Made by a program: the position numbers and the translations under genes | Notes under the pieces: generated by a model | What the model was told of the DNA's origin: nothing | What the model saw: only the letters and a program-made list of their open reading frames with translations | The model's database searches: none | In this document: positions 1-8,258 of the stretch, one piece after another | Numbering within the stretch: the stretch's first letter is position 1 | How the letters are laid out: the number at the start of each line of letters is the position of its first letter | DNA from: Symbiobacterium terraclitae | GTDB lineage: Bacteria; Bacillota; Sulfobacillia; Symbiobacteriales; Symbiobacteriaceae | Length of the DNA stretch: 64,000 nucleotides | Direction: 5' to 3' | Assembly (NCBI RefSeq): GCF_017874315.1 | Contig: NZ_JAGGLG010000013.1 | Coordinates: 1 to 64,000 of the forward strand

Positions 1-143
1 CTCGCAAGATGGTCGATTGACTACCTGAAAAACCCAATTCGAACGAAAAGGAACGGGGCCGTCCCAGCAGAGCAACCTGCTTTTGGGACGGCCCCCGGCG
101 ACGCCGTTGAAGCGGGTTTTGGCGGGTGGGCGTTCCCCACCCG

Positions 144-203
144 CTAGGACCTGGCGGACAGGAGAGTCACGATGAGGATCAAGAGAAGCGTGAGGCAGAA
201 CAA
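144..203 (-). CDS. Possible 19-residue hydrophobic peptide (doubtful)
   Basis: On the minus strand a short frame starting at a TTG (203) reads as an almost uninterrupted run of Leu/Ile/Val/Thr ending in Ser-Ala-Arg-Ser and a TAG, directly followed by a 9-bp hairpin (122-144). A strong Shine-Dalgarno AGGAGGTG (228-235) sits 5 nt before an ATG at 222, but that ATG is in another frame. A +1 shift after four codons would join it to the hydrophobic run. It could be a holin-like or other single-span peptide, a frameshifted remnant, or chance. No family is recognised. Confidence 0.2.
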   Translation of the reverse strand: MFCLTLLLILIVTLLSARS

Positions 204-270
204 GTACTCTCAACTCGCCCATGCGAACACCTCCTCTCCTCTCAACGCGGCGTCGCCATATCTGCACAAG

Positions 271-302
271 GAGAGACCCGTGCAGTGGTTCACGGGTCTC
301 TC
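271..302 (-). terminator. Hairpin after the 315-1892 gene
   Basis: A 12-bp perfect inverted repeat (271-282 with 291-302, 8-nt loop) lies 12 nt beyond the stop of the minus-strand gene. There is no U tract, so terminator function is inferred from position. Confidence 0.5.
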
Positions 303-314
303 CCGTTCCTGAGG

Positions 315-1892
315 CTACTCGCGGTCCACTTGCTCGATCCGCTCACTGGACTGCCGCGTGCGGCGCAAGGCGCTGCGCCGCGCCCAGTGAACCGCCGTTC
401 CCACCGCGCCTGCGGTGATGCAGAAGCCCACGATGAGCACGGCCATGCCCACCTGACCCTCGGGCCCATCGGGTTCTTCGGGTTCAGCGGACGCCCCCTC
501 GTCATCGCCGCTGGAGGTGTCCGGCGGCGTCTCCGCCTGAGCCCCGGGCTCCTCGCTCTGCGCTACGCGCGCCAGGGCGGAGTCCAACAGCCCGTCCAGC
601 TGCGCCGGACTCAGGGCGGCCCCGGCATTGGCGGCCACCCACTCACGGGCCGCCTCCGTCGAGTCGAACGACCGGGGCATCGCGGCCGCCAGGAACGCGG
701 CGATCGCCTCCTGGGTCCGGGCCTGCCACGGATGGCCCTCAAGCGCGGTCTCCATCCAGGGGCGCCAGGTGAGCAGGTGCTCCGGCAGCGCCGGGTCGCC
801 GCCGAACCGGACCGCAGTGCGCAGCATCTGCGCCAGCCGCTCCTCGCTGCGCAGGACCATGACCGGGCGCGGCTCGGCGTACTCCCAGCCCACAGCCGAG
901 TCCTGCAGGAGCTCCAGGTACAGGTCGCGGACCGCAACATCATCCGGATGGTCAGCCAGATACGACTCGACCGCAGCCGTCAGGTCGGGCAGCAGGGCCT
1001 CGGCAGCCACGTTCGCCGCCAAGTCCCCGCGCAGGGGGGTATCGGTTCCGACCAGGGCCCAGGTGCCGCTCAGGGCTCGCAGCAGTCTCTCCCGGTCAGC
1101 GAGCCCCGCGTCCAACATGGCCCGGATCTCGCGGTCGGTGTCCGGCCAGTACGGGTTCTCCATCACCAGGTGCAGGTCGAAGTCCGGCTCCACGTCCTCC
1201 CAGACCCAACGCAGGGCTCCGTCCTCGAGGGTCCAGCCCGGCGTGGTGCCGTGCAGTCTGCCGTCGGCGCGGACGTCCTCTGCGCGGATCGGCTTATCCA
1301 ACGTCACCACGGCCTCCGCCCGGCCGATGGTACCTGCCCAGTAGGCGCCGGTGCGCAGAACGTAGGACACCCAGAAGGGGGCGTCGTGTGTCCTGCCGTA
1401 GGGAAAGACCGGCATCCAGTAGCTGACCACCATCTCCAGCGGCTGGCCGGCCCGGAAGCTGACCGGGTAGACCGCCCAGTCCGCCGGGTCCGCGTCCGGG
1501 TTCCGCTTGCCGTACTCAGACTTCCGGATCTCCACGGGCACCTCCTGGCCGTCCACCTCCACCCGCAGGTCCTGGATGTGCCCGCCGAAGATGGACTGCT
1601 CAGGGTCGATGACGAACAGGGGGAAGCCCACCAACATCTCCTCGTCGACCTCGGGCTCGAAGCGGAACCAGATGCGGAACTCGCCCACCGCGTTCCAGGT
1701 GTAGTAGGGCACCTCGCTCAGGTGGCGGCTCAGGTGGATCTCGATGCGCTCCTCCGCCATCCGGACAGTGGTGGAGTCGATGGGCGTCACGCCCGGTCCC
1801 GCCGTCGCCATCGGCGCACTGTCAGCCAGTGCGCGGGGCGCCAGGGCGAGCAGGAGGAGCAGCACGATCGCCAGGCGGCGCAAGTCAAACAT
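315..1892 (-). CDS. Secreted membrane-anchored protein, tandem paralogue 1
   Basis: 525-residue protein of unknown function. Residues 1-24 form a signal peptide (Arg-Arg, a Leu-rich core, then Ala-Leu-Ala-Asp). A large extracytoplasmic part follows, and a single membrane span lies near residues 480-500 before a short Arg-rich cytoplasmic tail. The N-terminal half carries the block shared by all three paralogues (RIWFRFEPE, VGFP, TGAYWAGTIGRAEA, TPGWTLE, WVWEDVEP). The VGFP and GTIGRAEA pattern recalls DUF4424/YARHG-type proteins, but that is only a resemblance. The stretch before the anchor is acidic, Gly/Ser/Pro-rich and likely unstructured. AGAAGGAG directly precedes the ATG. It is last in a row of three same-strand paralogues about 60-95 bp apart, probably one operon. 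Confidence 0.8.
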   Translation of the reverse strand: MFDLRRLAIVLLLLLALAPRALADSAPMATAGPGVTPIDSTTVRMAEERIEIHLSRHLSEVPYYTWNAVGEFRIWFRFEPEVDEEMLVGFPLFVIDPEQSIFGGHIQDLRVEVDGQEVPVEIRKSEYGKRNPDADPADWAVYPVSFRAGQPLEMVVSYWMPVFPYGRTHDAPFWVSYVLRTGAYWAGTIGRAEAVVTLDKPIRAEDVRADGRLHGTTPGWTLEDGALRWVWEDVEPDFDLHLVMENPYWPDTDREIRAMLDAGLADRERLLRALSGTWALVGTDTPLRGDLAANVAAEALLPDLTAAVESYLADHPDDVAVRDLYLELLQDSAVGWEYAEPRPVMVLRSEERLAQMLRTAVRFGGDPALPEHLLTWRPWMETALEGHPWQARTQEAIAAFLAAAMPRSFDSTEAAREWVAANAGAALSPAQLDGLLDSALARVAQSEEPGAQAETPPDTSSGDDEGASAEPEEPDGPEGQVGMAVLIVGFCITAGAVGTAVHWARRSALRRTRQSSERIEQVDRE

Positions 1893-1987
1893 CTCCTTCT
1901 ACACGTGATACCGATGCCGCTAGATGGACGCTCCCGATCCTACATGCGTTCCACAGGATACAGCCAGCCTGCCGGGCGGGGACCGCG

Positions 1988-3592
1988 CTACGTATCCGTC
2001 GGCTCCCTTCGCCGGTCGAACTGGCGCGCACGCCGCCGGGAACTGCGCCATGCCCAGAGCGTCGCCGTGCCGGTCGCACCGAGCGTCAGGCAGAGCCCGA
2101 CGATCATCATCGCCACGCCACCCGTCGGCTCAGCCGCTCCGCCGGTCGTGGGTTCCTTCGCCTCACCTGCGGCTGCCACGATGGCCGTGGCGCCGCCCTC
2201 CGCCTCCTTTGCCGGCGCGGGGAGGCGCACCCGCTCCATGGCCAGCGTCCGCAACGCCGCGGCCTGGTCGGTCGGGAGCGCGTTGCCGGCGTTCGTCGTC
2301 ACCCACTTCTCGGCGTCGGCGGCCGTGGCGAAAGACGGGGGCATCACGGCGGCGAGGAAGGTGGCGATTGCCTCCTGCGTCTCGGCCTGCCACGGGTAGT
2401 CCGTGAGCCCGGGCTGGGTCCAGGGGCGCCAGGCGTGCAGGTATCCCGGCAGTTCGCCCCCGGAGGCAAAGCGAGCCAGCTCGGCCAGGGCGTACGCCAG
2501 CCGCTCTTCGCTCAGCAGCGTCAACACCCAGTCCAGGGCCTGTGCGTCGTACCGCCACACCACAGCCGAGTCCTGCAATAGCGCGAGATAATTCTCACGC
2601 ACCGTGATGTCCTCCGGCTGATCCGCCATGTACGACGTGGCCGCGGCAAGAACATCTGGCAGCAGTGCCTCAGCGGCCTCCTGCGATGTCAGGCCATCCC
2701 GCAGGGGGACCGGATCGCCAGACAGGCTGCCCTCGAAGAGTACCCTGGTGGCATGCATCGCCTGCAGGACCCCGTCCCGGTCGGCAACCCCTGCGTCCAG
2801 CATGGCGCGTGTGTCGCGATACGTGTCCAGCCAGTACGGGTTCTCCATCAGCAGGTGCAGGTCGAAGTCGGGCTCCACGTCCTCCCAGACCCAGCGCAGG
2901 GCCCCTTCCTCCAGCGTCCAGCCGGGGGTCGTGCTGCGCCAGTCCCCGTCGCGGGTGAGGAGGTCCTCTGCGCGGATTGGCGTATCCATGGTCACCACGG
3001 CCTCGGCCCGTCCGATCGTACCGGCCCAGTATGCGCCGGTGCGCAGCACGTACGATACCCAGAACGCCGCGGCGAGTCCCTTTCCATAGGGGACCACCGG
3101 CATCCGGTAGCTGACCACCATCTCCAGCGGCTGGCCGGCCCGGAAGCTGACGGGAAAGACCGCCCAGTCCGCAGGGTCGGCGTCCAGGTTCTCCTTGCCG
3201 TAGGCCGACTCCCGGATCTCCACGGGGACGTCCCGGCCGTCGACCTCGACCCGCAGATCCTCAACCCGGGCGCCATAGACGGAGCGGTCCGGAGCGAAGA
3301 AGCTCAGGGGGAAGCCCACCGTCATCTCCTCGTCCACCTCTGGCTCGAACCGGAACCAGATGCGGAACTCGCCCACCGCCGTCCATCCGTAGCGGGACGG
3401 GTCGCTGAGGTCGCGGCTTAGGTGGATCTCGATGCGCTCCTCGGCCAGCCGGACAGTGGTCGAGCCCATGGGCTCCACGCCCGGCCCCACGGATGCCAGC
3501 GGCGCACTGTTGCCCAGCGCCCGGGGCGCCAGGGCGAGCAGCAGGAGCAGCACGATCGCCAGGCGGCGCACGTCCAACATCCCCTTTTTCAC
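1988..3592 (-). CDS. Secreted membrane-anchored protein, tandem paralogue 2
   Basis: About 530-534 residues, closely similar to its two neighbours: signal peptide, then the shared block with FRIWFRFEPEVDEE, TGAYWAGTIGRAEA and WVWEDVEPDFDLHL, an all-helical-looking middle region, and a C-terminal span near residues 495-515 with a basic tail. The frame opens with GTG at 3592. The ATG at 3580 aligns with the start of paralogue 1 and is an equally good candidate. Function is unknown. The three copies keep the N-terminal half best and diverge in the linker before the anchor, as expected for surface proteins with a conserved ectodomain on a variable stalk (inference). Confidence 0.8.
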   Translation of the reverse strand: MKKGMLDVRRLAIVLLLLLALAPRALGNSAPLASVGPGVEPMGSTTVRLAEERIEIHLSRDLSDPSRYGWTAVGEFRIWFRFEPEVDEEMTVGFPLSFFAPDRSVYGARVEDLRVEVDGRDVPVEIRESAYGKENLDADPADWAVFPVSFRAGQPLEMVVSYRMPVVPYGKGLAAAFWVSYVLRTGAYWAGTIGRAEAVVTMDTPIRAEDLLTRDGDWRSTTPGWTLEEGALRWVWEDVEPDFDLHLLMENPYWLDTYRDTRAMLDAGVADRDGVLQAMHATRVLFEGSLSGDPVPLRDGLTSQEAAEALLPDVLAAATSYMADQPEDITVRENYLALLQDSAVVWRYDAQALDWVLTLLSEERLAYALAELARFASGGELPGYLHAWRPWTQPGLTDYPWQAETQEAIATFLAAVMPPSFATAADAEKWVTTNAGNALPTDQAAALRTLAMERVRLPAPAKEAEGGATAIVAAAGEAKEPTTGGAAEPTGGVAMMIVGLCLTLGATGTATLWAWRSSRRRARQFDRRREPTDT

Positions 3593-3652
3593 ATCGTACC
3601 GCCGTTGCCTGGTTGACGATACCGATCTGCGTGGACTTGTCGAGGGGAGCGG

Positions 3653-5125
3653 TCAGCCCCGTGCACGGCAGGTGCCCCGCCGCCGCACGCCGGCCACTGC
3701 CGCGACCGCACACACCAGTAGTACGAATTCTCCCGCAGAGCCGATCAGGCCTGCTCGGCCGTCCCGGCCGGCGTCCGCGCTGTCCATTCCGGGGCCCACG
3801 GCGTCCTCAGCCGCTCCCGGGTCCGGCGTCGCGGTGTCGACGGCCGCCGCATGTGCCGGTGACGCCTGAGATCCCGGCGGTGCGGGCCTTGCCTGTGCGG
3901 CTGGCGCGGCCGGCGCTGCCTCCGTCGGGAGGACGCGTCCCACCGCAAGGGCGACCAGCCGGTCGACCTGCCCGGGTGCCAGGGCGCCTCCGATGTTGGC
4001 CGCCACCCACTCCCGGGCCTCAGACTCGGAACCGAACGACTCGGGCATCACCGCCGCCAGGAAGGAGGTAATCGCCTCCTGCGCCCCGGGGCTCCACCGG
4101 TAGCCCTCCAGCGCGTAATGGAGCCACGGGCGCCAGGTACTCAGGTACGACCCTCCGGGGTGTTCCGCCAGATACGACTCGACCGCACCGAGCATGGCGG
4201 GCACCAGCGCCGCGGCGGCCTCTACCGGGGCGACGCCGCCGTGCAGGGGCGGGCTGCCCACCTCCCCCGCCTCCAGCAGCATGGCGATATCCCACGTGGC
4301 GGCCATGAGCTCGTCGCGGTCGTAGGTACCCGCGTCCAGCGTGGCCCGGACCTCAAGGGCCGTATCGCGCCAGTACGGGTTCTCGATCACGGCGTGCAGG
4401 TCGAAACTGGGCTCCACGTCCTCCCAGACCCAGCGCAGGGCCCCGTCTTCCAGCGTCCAGCCGGGGGTCGTGACGCGCCCGCGGTGCTCCTGCACCCGGA
4501 CGTCCCCCTCCTGGATGGGCCTGTCCATGGTCAGCACCGCCTCCGCCCGGCCGATCGTTCCGGCCCAGTAAGCACCGGTGCGCAGGACGTAGGAGACCCA
4601 GAACGGACTGCCGATCTCCCTCCCCTTGCCCCACGGAGAGACCGGCATGGTGTAGCTGACCACCATCTCCAGCGGCTCACCGGCCCGGAAGGTCACCGGG
4701 AAGACCGCCCATTGCGGCTGATCGGTGTACGGGTAGTACGCTTCCGGTGGGGACTGCCTGACCTCGGTGGCCACCTCCCGACCGTCGACCGCCACCCGCA
4801 GGTTCTGGATGTGCTCCCCGTAGATGTGCTGGTCAGGATCGTAGATGAGGAGCGGGAAGCCGACCGTCATCGCCTCGTCGGCCTCGGGCTCGAACCGGAA
4901 CCAGATGCGGTACTCGCCCACTGCCTCGCGCCTGAAGTAGGGATACCGGCTCAGGTCGCGGCGCAGGTGGATCTCTATGCGCTCCTCCGCCAGGCGGACA
5001 GTCGTCGAGTCCAGGGGCTCCACGTGCGGCCCCACCGCCGCCATGGGCACGGTGTCTCCCAGGCAGGGCGAGGCAGAGGTGAGAAGGACGAGGAGGACGA
5101 GCAGGATGCGCCGCAGCGCCAACAC
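3653..5125 (-). CDS. Secreted membrane-anchored protein, tandem paralogue 3
   Basis: 490 residues from a GTG at 5125. The frame is open further upstream, but this GTG is preceded by AGAAGGGG and lines up with the starts of the other two copies, so the longer N-terminus (to 5257) is rejected. It has a signal peptide, the shared block (YRIWFRFEPEADE, TGAYWAGTIGRAEAV, WVWEDVEPSFDLH), an Ala/Pro-rich linker and a final membrane span near residues 458-476. It is shorter than its siblings because about 40 residues of the middle region are missing. It is first in transcription order, so any promoter should lie in 5126-5330. Function is unknown. Confidence 0.78.
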   Translation of the reverse strand: MLALRRILLVLLVLLTSASPCLGDTVPMAAVGPHVEPLDSTTVRLAEERIEIHLRRDLSRYPYFRREAVGEYRIWFRFEPEADEAMTVGFPLLIYDPDQHIYGEHIQNLRVAVDGREVATEVRQSPPEAYYPYTDQPQWAVFPVTFRAGEPLEMVVSYTMPVSPWGKGREIGSPFWVSYVLRTGAYWAGTIGRAEAVLTMDRPIQEGDVRVQEHRGRVTTPGWTLEDGALRWVWEDVEPSFDLHAVIENPYWRDTALEVRATLDAGTYDRDELMAATWDIAMLLEAGEVGSPPLHGGVAPVEAAAALVPAMLGAVESYLAEHPGGSYLSTWRPWLHYALEGYRWSPGAQEAITSFLAAVMPESFGSESEAREWVAANIGGALAPGQVDRLVALAVGRVLPTEAAPAAPAAQARPAPPGSQASPAHAAAVDTATPDPGAAEDAVGPGMDSADAGRDGRAGLIGSAGEFVLLVCAVAAVAGVRRRGTCRARG

Positions 5126-5442
5126 CCCCTTCTGCCCGAGATGATACGGTGGCGAAGCGGATGGCTCACCCAGTCCCGGGTGTGGTGATGACCTCCGCAC
5201 CAAGAGTAACGGGCGAATACTCACAAACGTTACGGAGATCGCTTCTGCCCTGAACAAGGGTCACCAGACGGGTAGTCCCCGGCACGTCACATCCCTGGCG
5301 CGGATTATCCTGGCACATGATAGGAAGGCCCGGTGCGCACACACCGGGCCCGGCGATGCTAGCGCAGCCAGAAGAACCAGGCGCCGCCACCCATGATCAC
5401 GTACAGACCAGCGGGAAGGTCCGCTGGTCTGCACGTGTTCGA
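5126..5442. other. Intergenic region, hairpins and a tiny in-frame extension
   Basis: Two hairpins are visible, GCCCGGTG/CACCGGGC near 5330-5351 and a 10-bp one at 5405-5430. The latter follows the amidohydrolase stop and is its likely terminator. The minus-strand frame continues after that stop for about 26 codons, ending in an aromatic stretch (GGGAWFFWLR) at about 5359. It has no Shine-Dalgarno and I do not call it a gene. A promoter for the three-paralogue cluster is expected here, but no convincing -35/-10 pair was found. Confidence 0.4.
5405..5430 (-). terminator. Hairpin after amidohydrolase
   Basis: 10-bp perfect stem AGACCAGCGG/CCGCTGGTCT with a 6-nt loop, 12 nt past the stop at 5443. 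It has no U tract; the role is inferred from position. Confidence 0.5.
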
Positions 5443-6579
5443 CTACGGCTCCGCCCCGTACACCACGTGTCCCTCGATGTACGTGGCCACCACGCGGGCC
5501 CGCGCCCGGAACGGGTGGTCGCTCCACAGCACGAAGTCGGCGTCCTTCCCCGGCTCCAGCGAGCCCACCCGGTGGGTCACGCCCAGCATCTCGGCGGGGT
5601 TCAGGGTCATCGCCCGCAGGGCGCCGGCCTCGCTCATCCCCTCCCGGACCGCCAGGGCGCCCTGGATGCGGTGGTGGGCGATGGGCACGAAGGGGTGGTC
5701 CGTCATCAGCGAGACGTGGACGCCGGCCTTCTCCAGGATGCCCGGGTTGCGGAAGGTCATGTTGGCCGTCTCCACCTTGGACCGCCCGCCCAGCATCGGC
5801 CCGAGCGTCACGGGGTAGCCCGCCTCCGCCAGGAAGTCGGCCACCATCCAGCCCTCGGTGCAGTGCTCGATGGACAGGTCGATGTCGAACTCCCGGGCGA
5901 TGCGGACGGCCGTCACGATGTCGTCCGCCCGGTGGGCGTGGAGCCTGAGCGGCACCGCGCGCTCGAGCACGCGGCGGGCCAGCTCCAGTCCCAGGTCCCT
6001 TCCTTTTTCCGGGTCGTACTCACGGGCCCGGGCCAGATACTGGCGGATGACCGCCGCCACACCCATGCGGCTGGCCGGCATCCGCTTGTGGTTCTGCCCG
6101 TGCAGCCGCTTCGGGTTCTCGCCCAGGGCTCCCTTCAGGCCGGACGGCTGCCGGAGCACCATCTCGTCCGCCGTGCGGCCCCGCGTCTTGATGACCACCA
6201 TCTCCCCGCCGATGGGATTGCCAGACCCGGGCAGCGTCTGCACGGTCGTCACCCCGGCGGAGCGGGCGTCCGCGAAGGAGACGTGGAACGGGTTGATGGC
6301 GTCCAGCGCGCGGACCTGCGCCGTGGTGTTGGCGGTCCACTCGTTGCCGTCGTAGGCGGGCGGGCCGTCGCCCTCGCCCCAGAGGCCCACGTGGGTGTGC
6401 GGGTCGACGAAGCCCGGCAGCAGGTGCAGCCCCCGGGCGTCGATGACCCGGGCGTCGGACGGGACCTCCACCCGCCCCACGGCCAGGATCTTCCCGTCCC
6501 CGACCAGGAGGGCGGCCCCCTCCATCGGCGGGCTGCTGATGGGGTAGACCGTCGCGCCGGTGATCGCGAGCTTGGCCAT
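5443..6579 (-). CDS. Amidohydrolase (imidazolonepropionase-related), intact metal site
   Basis: 378-residue cytoplasmic metal-dependent amidohydrolase. An N-terminal beta-sandwich segment leads into the TIM barrel. Visible metal ligands are His61 and His63 (DPHTHVG), His214 and His216 (RLHAHRADD), His239 (EHCTEG) and Asp294 (MTDHP); the usual composite domain ending in an EPGKDADFVLW motif closes the chain. The substrate cannot be read from the sequence. Relatives of this imidazolonepropionase/dipeptidase-like subgroup are mostly uncharacterised. The ATG at 6579 overlaps the stop of the upstream paralogue (TGATG) and has GGAGGTG 8 nt before it; a GTG at 6585 is possible. Translational coupling suggests the two proteins work together. 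Confidence 0.85.
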   Translation of the reverse strand: MAKLAITGATVYPISSPPMEGAALLVGDGKILAVGRVEVPSDARVIDARGLHLLPGFVDPHTHVGLWGEGDGPPAYDGNEWTANTTAQVRALDAINPFHVSFADARSAGVTTVQTLPGSGNPIGGEMVVIKTRGRTADEMVLRQPSGLKGALGENPKRLHGQNHKRMPASRMGVAAVIRQYLARAREYDPEKGRDLGLELARRVLERAVPLRLHAHRADDIVTAVRIAREFDIDLSIEHCTEGWMVADFLAEAGYPVTLGPMLGGRSKVETANMTFRNPGILEKAGVHVSLMTDHPFVPIAHHRIQGALAVREGMSEAGALRAMTLNPAEMLGVTHRVGSLEPGKDADFVLWSDHPFRARARVVATYIEGHVVYGAEP

Positions 6580-7745
6580 CAGCACTCCACCTCCCCGTAC
6601 GGGCCGTCAGCGCTGCCGTCCCGGTAGACGATCCGGCCCTCCACCATCGTCCAGGCGACCCTGGTCGTCAGCTCCAGCGGGTCGCCGTCCCAGAGCACGA
6701 GGTCGGCATCCAGCCCAGGGGCGATGGCCCCGACCCGGTCGGCCACGCCCAGGATCTGCGCCGGCGTCAGCGTCACCGCCCGCAGCGCCTCCTCGGGGGT
6801 CAATCCCTCCCGCACCGCCAGGGCAGCGGCGATGTTCAGATAGGGCTCCGGCAGCTCCGGGTGGCCGGTGACGATGGCCGTCGGAACTCCCTGCCGGTGC
6901 AGCGCCAGCGGCAGGTGGAAGCCGACTTCCCGGGTCTCCTGGCGCCCGCGGGCCGCCAGCGACGGCCCCGCCGCCACGGTCGCGCCGGCCTCGGCGATGA
7001 GGTCCGCCACCAGAAAAGCCTCGGTCGCCCCCAGCAGAGTGATGCGGATGCCGAACTCCCGGCCGATCCGCAGCGCCGTGGCGATGTCGTCGGCGCGGTG
7101 GGCCTGCACCAGCAGCGGCAGCTCGCCCCGCAGCACCGGGAGCAGCGCCTCGCAGCGCAGGTCACGCTCCTTTTCCGGCCGGTACTCCTGGGCCTTGACC
7201 AGGGCCTCCCGCAGCACGGCGGCGACGCCCATGCGCGTCGCGGGCATCCGCTTCTCGCTGCCGTGGGTGGCCTTGGGCCGCTCGCCCAGGCTTGCGGCGA
7301 TGCCGGTCGGACGGCGGAGCACCAGGTCGTCGGCCGCCACGGCCCGCCGCAGCTTGACAGCCAGCGCCTCCCCCGCCAGCACATTGCCGCCCCGGGGCAC
7401 CACGTGCACGGTGGTCACCCCGCCGGACCGGGCCTCCGCAATCCCCCGGTCAAAGGGGTAGATCCCGTCCAGCGCGCGCACGTGGGCGGTGTTGGGGTCT
7501 GTGGTCTCCTCGGCGTCGTTGCCTGCCCAGCCGAGCCCCTCGTTGATCAGACCCAGGTGGCTGAACGCGTCCACCAGGCCGGGGGTGAGGGTCCGCCCCC
7601 CGGCGTCGATGACCTCCACTCCGTCGGGAACGGCGACCCGGGCCCCGACTGCGGCGATCCTGCCCTGGTCGTCCACCAGGACGGTGCCGGACTCGATCAC
7701 CCCGTCAGCGACGGTCAGGATCCGGGCGTTGCTGATTGCGCGCAC
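6579..7745 (-). CDS. Amidohydrolase paralogue with degraded metal site
   Basis: 388 residues from a GTG at 7745 (AGGAGG 6 nt upstream; the frame is open to 7769). It aligns along its whole length with the following amidohydrolase: same N-terminal segment, ALDGIYPFDRGIAEARSGGVTTV, KRMPATRMGVAAVLRE, HRADDI and the closing GLDADLVLWDGDP. Key ligands are changed. The HxH motif reads DAFSH, so the first His is Phe61. The EHCTEG motif is LGATEA, so its His is lost. The MTDHP Asp is Gly (VTGHP). It therefore probably lacks a binuclear site and may be a regulatory or structural partner of the intact enzyme, an enzyme of altered chemistry, or a decaying duplicate. Confidence 0.82.
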   Translation of the reverse strand: MRAISNARILTVADGVIESGTVLVDDQGRIAAVGARVAVPDGVEVIDAGGRTLTPGLVDAFSHLGLINEGLGWAGNDAEETTDPNTAHVRALDGIYPFDRGIAEARSGGVTTVHVVPRGGNVLAGEALAVKLRRAVAADDLVLRRPTGIAASLGERPKATHGSEKRMPATRMGVAAVLREALVKAQEYRPEKERDLRCEALLPVLRGELPLLVQAHRADDIATALRIGREFGIRITLLGATEAFLVADLIAEAGATVAAGPSLAARGRQETREVGFHLPLALHRQGVPTAIVTGHPELPEPYLNIAAALAVREGLTPEEALRAVTLTPAQILGVADRVGAIAPGLDADLVLWDGDPLELTTRVAWTMVEGRIVYRDGSADGPYGEVEC

Positions 7746-7854
7746 CACGCTCCTCCTCTCGTGCAGCACGTGGTGTATTGATTCTTCGTGGGGTTAACCG
7801 TCCCTTCCGCCGTCCCCGAGGTCAAGGGTCGCGCCGGGCGGACCGTCAAGCTGT

Positions 7855-7887
7855 GCGCCGGCGAGGAGAAGTGCCTCCCGCCGGCGC
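7855..7887 (-). terminator. Hairpin after the 72-residue ORF
   Basis: Stem GCGCCGGCG/CGCCGGCGC with additional GAG/CTC pairing and a short loop, about 30 nt past the stop at 7918. It lacks a U tract. Confidence 0.45.
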
Positions 7888-7917
7888 GAAGCATGGCTCA
7901 AGGACCGTGCCAGGCGC

Positions 7918-8136
7918 CTATCCAGGCGGCACGTTCAACTCCGAGCGTATCAGGGCACGCTGGTGCTCCAGCAGGTCGATCGCCCGCCCGCTGATCTCGT
8001 CCAGCTCTTCGTACAGCCTCCTCGCCTCCGGCGAACCGGCTGCGGCATGCTGCATGATCTGCTCCACCACCTGCCGCCGCTCGTGCCCCAGCCGGCGAAG
8101 CTCCTCGCCAACCCGTTCCAGATGTTGATGCTCCAC
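7918..8136 (-). CDS. Small coiled-coil protein, unknown function
   Basis: 72-residue, highly charged, helical protein with heptad-like spacing of Leu/Ile/Val and no Cys, membrane span or signal peptide. GTG start at 8136 with GAGGAG about 8 nt before it. Its size and two-helix appearance recall Spo0E-like or other small helical regulators, but the SQELD signature of Spo0E phosphatases is absent, so no function is assigned. It lies between the amidohydrolase pair and the MFS gene on the same strand, with hairpins on both sides, so it is probably its own short transcript. Confidence 0.6.
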   Translation of the reverse strand: MEHQHLERVGEELRRLGHERRQVVEQIMQHAAAGSPEARRLYEELDEISGRAIDLLEHQRALIRSELNVPPG

Positions 8137-8258
8137 AGTCGCACTCCTCGCTTCCGTGCTGTCGTTCCGGTCGGGCGCCCGCAGACACCGACTCCGGTGC
8201 TAGTGTGAGCCGACGCTCCCGGCGCGATAGCTGGAAAAGGCCAAGGCGGCAGCGCCGC

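Larger units (their letters stand above)
1..314. other. Intergenic region with three inverted repeats
   Basis: No confident gene. Three GC-rich inverted repeats lie here: arms 55-66/84-95, 122-130/136-144 and 271-282/291-302. The last follows the stop of the minus-strand gene ending at 315 and is its most likely terminator. None has a long T tract, as for most terminator-like hairpins in this window. A possible very small membrane ORF on the minus strand lies between the second and third hairpins and is listed separately. Confidence 0.5.

Noticed and set aside
126-2399. 757-codon open frame on the plus strand
   Set aside because: Antisense to the tandem secreted proteins, composition typical of a shadow frame, no ribosome site or family motif.
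3653-5257. Longer N-terminus of the third secreted paralogue
   Set aside because: The upstream extension would put 45 non-hydrophobic residues before the signal peptide; the internal GTG aligns with the other copies and has a ribosome site.
5359-5440. Read-through extension of the amidohydrolase or an 11-residue peptide (GGGAWFFWLR end)
   Set aside because: No ribosome site, no stop-codon context that suggests read-through, and the segment overlaps the terminator hairpin.
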